Shown in pieces: positions 37,201-49,200 of a stretch of DNA of 64,000 nucleotides; position 1 is the stretch's first letter, and each line of letters starts with the position of its first letter. The notes beneath the pieces were generated by a model, which worked only from the letters and a program-made list of their open reading frames with translations, had not been told where the DNA came from and did no database searches. The position numbers were made by a program, and so were the translations under genes. The stretch is from Nocardia jinanensis. Lineage in GTDB: Bacteria > Actinomycetota > Actinomycetes > Mycobacteriales > Mycobacteriaceae. The stretch spans positions 1 through 64,000 of the forward strand of contig NZ_BMMH01000018.1 in the NCBI RefSeq assembly GCF_014645735.1. Direction: 5' to 3'.

Positions 37201-40200
37201 CAGGTGACCCCGGATCCGGATGCGCGCAGACCGAGTTACCCCGAGTTCGAGATCCTGGGCGGTCCGGAACCCCGGATCATCGAGCTGTCCGACACGGCAG
37301 AATCCGATGCGGAGGAGTCGCGGCAGGAGACGGATTCCACCGGGGATCCGAGCAGTACCGATATCGCTGGTGCCGAAGGAGCGAGTAATGAGTATGCCGC
37401 TGCACAACGAGGACCAGGTACGGAACTACCTGCGGAAGGTCCTGCCCGGCGGCCGGACGTTCCGGATCGGCCGGATGCCGGTGGGCGCCTGGCTGGTCCA
37501 GCCCGAGACCACACCGGAGGATTGGGCGACGGGCGGGTCGATCGGGATGTCGAGTCTGGTGGTGAACGCGGAGACCGGCGTGATCCTGCAGTATCCGAGC
37601 TGGTCGGGTCCGATGATCACGGCGGAGTACACGGAGGCGATCGAGGCCGGCCGGAGACCGGAGGCACAACAGATCTATCCGAGACAGACACAGATCGAGT
37701 TGCTCCGGACCGCCGAGAGCCCGGATCGGATCGAGTATCGGGTCAACGTCCGATCGGAAATGAAACCTCCGGACCAGTTCGCGATGGTGATCGACAAACG
37801 GACGCGGATCCCGCAGCCGGCGAGCAGCGACGCGATGGTGGCCGCGGCCTGGGCGAGCTGGGTCCAGGAGCAGGACGGGAGTTGGCCGGAGATGGGGACG
37901 ACGGAGTACTGACACCGGCCGCGAACCGAGGGCTCGCGGATTCCGATGGGCTGCCCGCACCGAATGAGTTCGGGGGGCCCTGGGCGGGCAGGCGATCGGA
38001 TGCGGAGACGGGTTCGCCCTTCGGCTTCTGGGACCGGTTCCGCGCGAAGGTGAGAGCGGCACGGTCACGGCCGCAGGGTGTCCAGTCATCGCAGGATGCT
38101 CGGCCGGCGGTCCCGTATTCGAGTCCGGTCGAGCCGCAGAGCGTGCCGCTCTGGTCGCAGGGTGATCCGTTGCCGCAGGATGCTCGGCCGGCGGTCCCGT
38201 ATTCGAGTCCGGTCGAATCGCAGAGCGTGCCGCTCTGGTCGCAGGGTGATCCGTTGCCGCAGGATGCTCGGCCGGCGGTCCCGTATTTGACTCCGGCCGA
38301 ACTGCAGATCGTTCCGCAGCCCGCGAAAGATCGCGTCCGCCCGACCTTCGGGGCGATCGAAAGCAGCGAGTACCAGGCGAAACTGGAGCAGTCGCTGCGG
38401 CCCCGGGGTTCCACCGATTTCGCGCAGTTCCAGGACCCGGCCACGTTCACGGCGGTGCCGTTCGGCGTGCCGTACGGGAAAGCCGTCAATGGGCCCGGCC
38501 GGCGCCTCCCCGGTCGCGATCTCAACTGCGAGGACACCTCGATTTCGCTGCTGGCGTCCTTCGCCGGAAAACCACAGGTTGCCGCGCCACGGATCGGTCC
38601 GCACCCGAATAGCTGGGTCCGATACGGAAACCAGCAGGCCACGCGGTTCCTCGGCAGCCGGTATATCTCCTTCGACAGCGGGGGCCGGTCGATCAGCGAA
38701 CAGTACGAGGCAGCGAATCGGCATATGGCCGCGCTGGGGCCGGGCGCCATGGCCTACGTCCTGATCGCCTGGCACAAAAAGGACCCCTCCGGGTATCGGA
38801 AGCTGTACCACGATGACGGCTCGCCGGTGATCGACGGCTCCCATGCCTCCGTAGTGGTGAACCCGGCGGGTGCCCACAGCCCGGTCTGGTACGAACCGCA
38901 GTCGGGCAGGCGCAGCGACCTCGAGGAGATGAAGGACAATACGGCGAAGGTCACCTTCGCCATCGGCACGCCCGAGACGATCGTGGCGGCCGCGCAGGCC
39001 CGGCAGGAACTCGAGCAGGCGCTGAGTGACGGGAAGGACGGTTTCGTCGCCTTCCGGCATCCGGGCTCCTATACTTCGGTCCCCGGTGGTAAACCGTTCG
39101 GCGAATTGATCGCCGTCGAGGGTGGTCCCGGCCCCGGTATACAGTTCAGCCCGTTCGAGACGGCATTGTCCGGTATCTCGAGTTTCATCGGCCGGCCGGT
39201 TATCGCCGTACCCAACTGGAGCGACCTGAACGAGGGCGGGCAGCCCACGTCCCCCGAAAGCTTGATCGATAGCGGTGCCGCCGCGACGCAAACCGTGTTC
39301 GGAACGTCGTTCACCCAGATCGGGGCGGGCGAACAGAAGTCCACTCGGCACTTCTCCGAGGCGTACGACCAGGTGCAGGCGCTGGGGCCCGGGTCGGTGG
39401 GTCTCGCGTTCATGCTGCAGTTCAGCACCTCGCACTCCACCGCACTGCTCGTGGTCTATCCGGAACCGGCGGACGGCACCAGCACGAGCGAACCGGTGTG
39501 GTGGGACCCCGTGACCGGGAAAACATTCACCGACAGTTCGCAACTCGTCGACTACGTTGTTCCGGACGGCGATCTGCACTTCATCAAGGCCACCGGCCCG
39601 GAACTGCTCGCGGCTTCCGTCGCCACCAACGGATCGGGGCCCGCGGGGACGAGTCGCGTCGTACCACAGATCGACGATGCGGCGGGGCTGCCGGACGGCG
39701 ATCAGCGCGGTGACGATAGCCGCGATGGTGGCCGCGGCCTGGACGACTCGGGTCCAGGAGCAGGACGGGAACCGGCCGGAGACGAGGACGACGGAGTACT
39801 GACACCGGCCGCGGATCGGGGGCTCGCGGATTCGGCGGGGCTGCCCGCACCGGCCACCGGTGCGTCCGGGGGGCCCTGGGCGGGCGGCCGACCGGACCCG
39901 GAGACAGGTTCACCGTTCCGCTTCTGGGACCGGTTCCGCGCCAAGGCGAGTTCGGCACGGTCGCAGGATGCCCAGTCGTCGCAGCGCACCCAGCCCGCGA
40001 TACGGAATTTCACCCCGGCCGAACTGCAGATCGTTCCGCAGCCCGCGAAAGATCGCTTCCACCGGACCTTCGGTGCGATCGAAAGCCGCGAGCATCAAGC
40101 GAAGGTGCAGCTGTCGTTGCGTCCGGTGGGGTCCACCGATTTCGCGCAGTTCCAGAACCCGGCCGTGTTCACGGCGATACCGGGCGATGTGCCCTACGGG

Positions 40201-43200
40201 AAAGCCATCAACGGGCCCGGTCACCGCAGCCCCGGTCGCCACCACAACTGCGAGGACACCGCGATTTCGCTACTGGCGTCCTTCATCGGAAAGCCACAGG
40301 TCGCCGCGCCGCGGGTCGGCCCGAAGCCGAACAGTTACCTCCTACAGGGAAACCAGCAGGCGACGCGGTTCCTCGGTAGCCGGTATATCTCGTTCGACAA
40401 CGGTCGGCGGTCGATCAGCAAGCAGTACGATGCGGCGCATCAGCATATCGCCGCGTTGGGGCCGGGTGCCATGGCCTACGTCATGATCGGCTGGCACAGA
40501 ACGGACTCCACCGGAAGCCGCAAGCTGTACCACAAAGACGGTTCGCCGATGTTCGCCGGCGGCCACGCCACCGTGGTGGTGTACCCGGCGGGTGCCGATA
40601 ACCCGGTCTGGTACGAACCGCAGTTGGGCAAGCGGACCTACCTCGAGGATCTGAAATACGAATCGGCATCGGTCAAGTTCGCCATCGGCACGACCGAAAC
40701 CATCATGGCGGCCGCGCAGACCCGGCAGAACCTCGAACAGGCGGTGAGTGACGGGAAGGGCGGTTTCGTCTCCTATCAGCATCCGGGCTCGTATACGTCG
40801 GTACCCGGTGGCAAGCCGTTCGGCGAATTGATCGCCGTCCGCGGTGGCCCCGGGCCCGGCCAGATCAGCCCATCGGATGCGGCATTGGCCGGTGTGTCGA
40901 CTTTCATCGGTCAGCCGCTCATCGCCGTACCCAACTGGGACCACCTGAACGAGGGCGGGCAGCCCACTACCCCCGCGGAATTGACCCGCAGCGGCGGCGC
41001 GGCGACGCAACAGACGTTCGGCAGCTCGTTCGCCGAGCTCGGGGCGGGTGAACAGAAGTCCACCCGGCACTTCTCCGAGGCGTACCACCAGGTCGAGTCG
41101 CTGGGTCCCGGGTCGGTGGGTCTCGTGCTCATGCTCGAGCCCAGCACCGAGCAGACCAAGACCCTGCTGCTGGTCTACCCCGAACCGGTGGACGGCACCA
41201 GCACGAGCGAACCGGTGTGGTGGGACGCCGTGACCGGGAAAACATTCACCGACAGTTCGGAACTGACCGGCTACATCTTCCCCGACGGCGAGATGTACTT
41301 CATCAAGGCCACCGGCCCGGACCTGATCGCGGCGTCCATCGCCACCACCGGGTCGTGGCCGATGGGGACGAATCACGCCCTACTACGGCCTGACGACCGG
41401 CGCGACGGCAGCCCGGACGGTCCGGCACCGGCACCGGCATCGAAAACGGAGTCGGAAACGGCGTCGGAACCGGCACTGACACCGGAAACGGCACCGGTAC
41501 CGGTTCGGGACGGGACCGAGGACGGGACCGAGGACGGGACCGAGGACGGGGACCACCGAACGCCGGTACCGCGGACGGAAACCGCGGCCACGGAAACCAC
41601 CGCACTGCCCGCACCCCGCCCGGACACCGAAGGGTCCACCCGGGGCCTGGCCGCCGCGACGGGCGGGGACCGGGACAGCGGGATGTTCTCGGGTTCGCTG
41701 CAGCGTGCGGCCGGGCCGGCGCGATTGCTGAGTGCGCAGTTCTCGCAGAGTGCGCGGTCGGCCGCGGCGCGGCGGTTCACCCCCGCCGAGTTACAAGCTG
41801 TTCCGCAACCCGCCGCGGACCGTTTCCGTCCGACCTTCGGCCCGGTCGAACGCCCTTCATATCAGACCGCGCTGGAGCAGTCGCTGAGCCGCGACGGCGG
41901 ATCCGATTTCGCGCAGTTCCAGAACCCGGCCACCTTCACGACGGTGCGGGGCGGGGCGCCGTTCGGGAAACTCATCAACGGACCGGATCATCGCCTGCCC
42001 GGCCGGGAGCGCAACTGCGAGGACACCTCGATTTCGCTGCTGGCGTCCTTCGCCGGTAAACCGCAGGTCGCCGCGCCCCGGGTCGGCCCGAAACCGAAGA
42101 ACCCCCTGCACTCCGGGGACTTGCAGGCGACGCGGTTCCTCGGCAGCCGGTACATATCCTTCGACGACGGTAACCGGTCGATCAGCGAACAGTACGACGC
42201 GGCGCATCGTCGTATCGCCGCGCTGGGACCGGGCGCCATGGCCTACGTCTCGTTCGATTGGCACAAAACCGATGCCGGGAACCAGAAGCAGTACAACGAG
42301 GACGGTTCACCGGTGCGGGATGGGGGCCACGCTTCCGTGGTCGTGTATCCGGCGGGCGAGAAGGACCCGGTGTGGTACGAACCGCAACTGGGCAAGCCCA
42401 GTGATCTCGCGCATCTGAAGGAGTACACCGCCGAGGTCGAGTTCTGTATCAGCACACCCGACCTCATGGTGGCCGCCGCGGAGACGCGGCACAAACTCGA
42501 ACAAGCGCTGAGTGACGGCGCGGGTGGTTTCGTCACCTACCGGCACCCGGGAACGCACACCTCGGTGCCCGGTGGTACGCCGTTCGGCGGATTGATCGGC
42601 CTCAGCGGCGAACCGGGATCCGGGGGACGGGTCAGCCCGTTCGAATCGGCACTGGCGGGTGCGTCGAGTTTCCTGGGCCAGCCCCTTATCGCCGTACCGA
42701 ATTGGGATCATCTGAACGAGGACGGGCAGCCCACTGCGCCCGATATCTCGATCCGGGGCGGCGCCACCATCGCGGCACAGTGGTTCGGCACCTCGTTCAC
42801 CAACCTGTCCGCGGGCGACCGGACGCTCTACGAACAGTTCGCCGATGCCCACGACCAGATACGGGAGCTGGGGCCCGGGTCGGTGGGCCTCGCTTATATA
42901 TACGGGGACGAGGGCCGCCACATTCGGTGCCTGCTGCTGGTCCACCCGGAGCCGGCGGACGGTGCGAGCACGAGCGAGCCGGTGTGGTGGGACACGGTGA
43001 CCGGGGAGACATACCCGGACCACTCGGCCATGGCCCATTACGTCACGCCCGACAGCGAGTTCCATTTCATCAAGGCCACCGGGCCGGATCTGATCGCCGC
43101 CTCCCGGGCCACCGCGGGCCCGGCGACCCACGGCATGCTTCGCGAATCGCCCCGGCCCGATTCGGCGGCGATCTCGCCGGAGCCGATGCCGGCCCGATCC

Positions 43201-46200
43201 GAGCAGAGCGCGCGACAGTCCGCGCCGGAGTCGGCCGGAGACAGCGCCAAGCGGGCGTTGCCGGAGCCGGAAGCGGCCTCGGATGTGTCGGCGTCGAAAA
43301 AGCAACGAACGGAGGATTCGGCGGAGTCGCCGGCGGATCAGCAGCCGCAGCCGGTCACTGCGCTCCGGCCGCAGCCCGATCTGCCCGATCCGCCGATGCG
43401 CTTGCGCGATCCGGCCGCGACCCGGGTTTACGGCCCGGGGCAGCTCGCGCCGGTGGAGAGTCCGGACCTGCAGCAGGCCGTGGCGGACGCGCTGCGCGAT
43501 TCCAACGGAAACTTCGTCGAATACGCCGATCCGCGTACCCATCCGGCCGGGGGACGACCGTACGGTGAACTGATCAATGCCGGTGGTCGAGCGGTTCCGG
43601 GCCGGAACAACAACTGCCTCGACTGTGTGCTGGCCGGCCTGTCCAGTTTCCTCGGGTCGCCGCAGGTCGCCGCACCGCGCTATCCCGATATCGTGAACGG
43701 CGCGGTGGACACCGTGGGTGCCGAGCGTGGGGGTAACCACCGCCTGGCGCATATGCTGCGGACCGATTTCCGGAACTTCGACGACGGAAACCGCTCGGTG
43801 CCCGACCAACTCGCGGCCGTCCACCAATACATATCGGATCTCGGCGCAGGGACCGCGGCGGTCGTCCGAACCACCTGGCAGGCGACCGATCCCGCTACTC
43901 GTCGGCCACTGTTCCAGGGCGGGGCACCGGTGCCCGGCGCCGGGCACACTGTCCTGGTCGTCTATCCGCAGGGCGCGGACGGGCCGGTGTGGTGGGACCC
44001 GCAATCGGGCAAATGGTCCGAGCAGCCGCTGAAAGCGCTGCAGAGAGCGATGGAAATCGAGTTCGTTCCCGTACCGCCGGGACGGACCGTGCTCGACAGT
44101 CCCGCGGCCGCCCCCCGGCCGGCACCGGCTTTTCCGCAGTCGCGGCCGGAGCCGGGGCCGCCGCCGGCCGTCGCGCCGGTGCACCACCGCCCGGAACCGC
44201 CGGTCCGGCTGGCGGACCCGGCGCAGAGCCGGCGCTGGGGTTCGCGCCAGCTGGATCAGCTCGAGCATCCCGGTTTCCAGAAGGCGCTCGAGGACGCGTT
44301 GCGCGATAGCGACGGGAACTTCGTGACCGGTGCCGATCCGCGAACTCACCCCACGCCGGAGAGCCCGTACGGGACCATGGTGAACGGTGGCGGACCGGCC
44401 CTGCCCGGACGTGCTACGAACAAGGTCGACGCGGCGATCTCGGGGTTGTCGTCGTATCTGGGCCGGCCGCAGGTCGCCGTGCCACGCCATCCAGACCTGG
44501 GATACGGCCTCTACAACCGCAAGGACGAATTCCGCGGTAACAACCGGATCTACGAATGGCTGCAGACCCGGCCGGACAGCTTCGATCCCTCATTACCGCT
44601 GCCGCGGCAGTTCGACGCGCTGCACCAGTGGGTATCCCACCTCGGCCCGGGCGCCGCGGCAGTGGTTTTCACCGCGACTCCGCAGGTGGATCCGCACACC
44701 GGGTTCCCGGCCCGCGACGCCTGGATGAATATCGTCATGGGCCCCGCCGAGCCCTCCCTGCTGGTCCTCTTCCCGGAGACGGCGCAGACGCCGGTGTGGT
44801 GGGATCCGGTCACCGGTGAAACCTGGGAAGGGCCGCCGGACCTTCCTTCCGCGGCCGTCTGGTCCGGCTTCGTCGCGATACCACCGGGACGGAGTATCGA
44901 GCCCACCCCGCCGGCGCAGCCGAGCCCCGCGAGCACATCGTCAGCCCGTCCCGCATTGTCCGGGACCATTACCGATGGCAGCACCGAGTCGCGGCGAGAA
45001 CCGGATTCGGGACGGGAATCCGGTCCGCGAACCCCGGTGCCCCGGCACGACTCGGCGGGCGGCTTCGGATACCGGGGGACGCGGTACCCCGGCCTCTCGG
45101 CGGCGGAGCAGGGGCAGACACCCCGGGATCGGCCGCGATCACCGGCTGCGCCGAGCCCGGCCGGCGTGGCACCGAATATGGGGATGCCGAATCCGCTGAC
45201 CCCGCCGTCGGCTCACCCTGGAACCCCGGCCGGTCAACCGGTGTCTCCGGCGCCGCCGTGGCGGGGTGAACCCGCGCCGGCGATGCGCGTGGGGGATCCG
45301 TCGAAAACCCGGGTGTTCGGGCCGCGGCAGCTGGCTCCGCTGGAAAGCCCTGCCCTGCAGCCGGAGCTGGAACAGGCGCTGCGGGGCCCGGACGGAAACT
45401 TCGTGCGGTATGCCGACCCGCGGATCCTGCTCCACGATGGCACACCGCTGGGCGAGATGATCAATCCGGGCGGGCCGAGCCGGCCCGGGCGTAACAACAA
45501 CTGCGGTGAATGCGTATTGGCGGCGTTGTCGACGTTCCTGGGTCGCCCGCTGGTGGCGGCACCGCGCTACCCCGATATCCGCAACGGTGTGGTCGACCCG
45601 ACCCTCGGTGAACTGAACACCCAGGAACGAGCGGTCCACATGCTTCGGACCGAATTCGACGATTATGCCGACGGCACCCGGTCGATACCGCAGCAGCTCG
45701 CCGCCATGGAACAGTGGATAACTCACCTGGGCCCGGGTTCGGCGGCGATGGTGACGAACGTTTGGCACGCGTGGGATCCGGCCACCGGTACACCGCTGTT
45801 CGAAGCCGACGGGTCGCCCACACGGGGCGGCGGGCATGCCATCGCGCTCGTCTATCCACTCGGCGCGCACTATCCCGTGTGGTGGGATCCGCAGTCCGGC
45901 TACATGTCCGAGATCCCGCCCGCCAACCTGGTCAGCGACTCGGTCGCTGTCGAATTCCTGCCGATCCCGCCGGGGCGCACCGTGGCGGGCGAGCCACCGA
46001 GCGGGAATCCGCCACTGCTCCTGCCCGCGCCGGTATCCCGGCCGATGCCGCCGATGCAGCCCCGCCGGACCTTGCCGTCCCCGCCGATGCTGCTCGCGAA
46101 TCCCGCTACCGGCCGCCGAATCGGTCAGGATTATCTCGGCCAGCTCGAACATCCGGGCTTCCAGCAGGCGCTGGAGAACGCGCTGCGTGACAACTTCGGC

Positions 46201-49200
46201 AACTTCGTGGCCGGGGCCGATCCGCGGTCCTACCCGACACGCGAATTCCCCTATGGCGCCATGGTCAACGCCGGGGGTCCGACGAACCCGACCCGCCGTT
46301 ACAACAAGGTCGATGCCGGGTTGTCCGCACTGTCGTCGTTCTTCGGCCGGCCACAGGTTGCCGCGCCGCGCTACCCCGATGCCGGTCTCCTACAGCGGAA
46401 ACCCGCGGATGAAGCGGGCGGTCTCCAGCGACTGCAGTCCTGGGCGAAGACCAACCTGAACTACTTCGGTACCGCGGCGGTTCCGGTGGGGCAGCAGCTG
46501 GCTGCCCTGCACGAGTGGGTCGGCTATCGCGGTCCCGGCGCCGCCGCGCTGGCCGTCGTCGATATCGGGACGGTCGATCCCAGTACCGGAATACCGGTCT
46601 CGACGTTCGACGACGGCATGGAGATCCTGGCCGTGGTCCACCCGATCGCGGCGCCGGGTCAGGTTGCGCCGGGCCCGGTGTGGTGGAACCCGGTTACCGG
46701 CGAAATGTGGGATGCCCCACCGGTACAGTCGCTGCGCGACGCGGTGGGGCTCCGATTCCTGGACATCCCGCCGGGCCGGTTCATCGACACCGGCACGACG
46801 GCACAGCCGGTGCCGGGCCCGCAGGTCCGGCCCGTGGGCGACCCGCTACCGGAGCCGCCCCCGCAGCTGGAACATCCGGCGGAGCGCCGTGATCCCGCCT
46901 TCTTCGCACCGGTCGACCCTGGGGCGCAGCGGGCGCTGGAGGACGCGTTACGCGACAGCGGCGGTAACTATGTGGTCGCCGCCGACCCCTGGTCGTATCC
47001 GACTCCCGAGAACCCGTTCGGGGCGCTGCTCACCGCCGGTACTTCCCCGGAGACCGCGGGATACGGGAACAATATGTTCGAGCTGGCGCTGTCGGGTCTG
47101 TCGTCGTTCTTCGGAACGCCGCTCGTCGCCGCGCCGCGGTTGCCGTCGGTCCCGCCCGACAACAGCCTCACCGATCCGGCCGAGGGTTTCGGTCGCCTGC
47201 AGGATTGGCTCGCGATCACCCCGGGCTATTTCGATTTCGGCCCCCGGCAGGTCGCGCAGCAGTTCGCCGCGCTGCACGATTGGGTCGCGCACCTGGGTCC
47301 CGGTTCCGCGGCGGTGGTCATCACCGCAACGGTCCAGGTCGACCCGCAGACCGGGACATACGACCGGGGCCTGCCGGACGACCAGTTGGTGTTCTCGGCT
47401 GCCGAGGTCACGCTGGTCGTTTTCCCGAAGGGGGCGCAGGGTCCGGCGTGGTGGAACCCGCTGACCAACGAGAAGTGGACTACACCACCGGCGCAGCTGA
47501 TCCAGCGCACGCACGACCTCAACTTCGCCGCGATACCGCCCGGCCGGACCGTCGCGCCCGCGCCCACCGCTACCCCGGGACAGGAGGCGGGCGATCCGGC
47601 GGTGATCGAACTCGACGAAAATGCTGCCGACACCTCGGATCGGGCCACGACGCCGGCCGGACAGCGCGGCGCCAGCGGTCACGCCCCGGCCACGCCGGCC
47701 GTGACAGGCGGGCGGGACGTAGCCGACGATATGGGCCACGGAACACGGCCGCGGACCACCGATCTGACGGGTACGCCCTTCCACCTGCGCGAACGTATCC
47801 GCAAGTTGCTGAATTCGGAGACCACCCGGCCCACCCGGACCGTGCCCGCCGCACCGACCGCGCAGGCCGTACCCTCGGTGCCGGCCGCACAGTCCGCCAC
47901 CGTGCGGCGACCGACTCCCGACGAGCTGGCCGTGATTCCGCAGCTTTCCGCCGACCGCGTCGGCCGGACCTTCGGGGTGATCGAGAAGCCTACGTATCAG
48001 ACCGATCTCGAGCACGCTTCCCGCGACAGCGACGGGAAGTTCGCGCAGTTCCAGAACCCGGCAACCTTTACGGCGGTGCCGGGTGGCAAGCCGGTTCTGA
48101 ATCTCGTGAACGGGCCCGGTATCAAAGCCCCGGGACGCGGTGTGAACTGCCAGGACACGTCGCTGTCGCTTTTGGCCGGGTTCATGGGTAAACCTCAGGT
48201 CGCGGCGCCGAAGATCGGGTCGCATCCCGGCTTCTACCAGAACGGGACCAAGCAGGCGGCGCGGTTCCTCGGTAGTCGGGAGATCTCCTTCGCCAAGGGG
48301 TCCCGGTCGATCGGCGCGCAGTACGAGGCCGCGCACGAACACATCAAAGCCCTGGGCCCCGGCACGATGGCCTACGTCGCCACTCTGTGGCACAAGGAGA
48401 ATTTCCTCGGTTTCAAGAAGTACAACAGGGACGGATCGGCGAAATTCGACTCCGGGCACGCCACCGTGGTCGTGTATCCGGAGGGGGGAACGGGCCCGGT
48501 CTGGCTCGACGGGCAGACCGGGAAAGCGAGCGACGGGCCACCCAAGGATTTTCTGAAATACGCGGCATACGCGACGTTCTGGATCGGCACGCCCGATCTC
48601 GTCGTGGCGGCGGCCCGGCAACGTCGTGATCTCGAGGCGTCGCTGAGCGACGGCAAGGGCGGTTTCGTCGCCTACAAGAGCCCCGGCTTCTATACCGCCG
48701 TACCCGGCGGCAAGCCTTTCGGTGAACTGATCAACCTCGGTGGCGCGTTCCCGGCAGGGGCCCGGATCTCCTTCTACGAGTCGGCGATCGCGGGTGCCGC
48801 TGCCTTCGTCGGACACCCGCATATCGCCGTACCGAGCTGGAACCATCTGAACGAAGGCGGGCAGCCCGTTTCGGACGCCGTGCTGTACAGCAGTGGTCGC
48901 GGCCAGATGAACGACTATTTCGGCGCACCACTGACCTCGCTGGCCGAGGGGAACCGGACGCCCGAGCAGCAATTCGACGCGGCCTACGACCGGGTGTCGA
49001 AACTCGGTCCCGGTTCGGTGGGCTTCGTCGAGACGTCGCGACCGGTGGCCGGTTCGAACAGGCCGATCAAATCGGGGTTGCTGCTGGTCTACCCGGAATC
49101 GACGACAGGACTGCCGACTCGGCCGCAGTGGTGGGATACAACGACGGGACAGACGTACTCGCATTCGACGGTCCTGGCCGTGCACGCCCCCCGGGTCAGC

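Larger units (their letters stand above)
37829..41340 (+). repeat. Tandem duplication of a ~1.7-1.9 kb immunity-tail plus toxin-pair unit
   Basis: DNA starting at 37829 (last 84 bp of the nested immunity gene, linker, catalytic plus non-catalytic papain domains) recurs from 39723 with obvious identity, including the immunity stop and the following linker ACACCGGCCGCG. The distance is about 1894 bp. The catalytic Cys codons (38527, 40249) are 1722 bp apart; the difference is two extra copies of an 84-bp linker repeat in the first unit. Confidence 0.75.

Noticed and set aside
34696..37407. A 903-codon open frame antisense to the giant effector, and similar antisense frames at 42307-44490, 46948-49185 and 49405-51999
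   Set aside because: They are His/Arg/Gly-rich mirror translations of GC-rich coding repeats with no domains. Their repeats simply mirror the sense modules.
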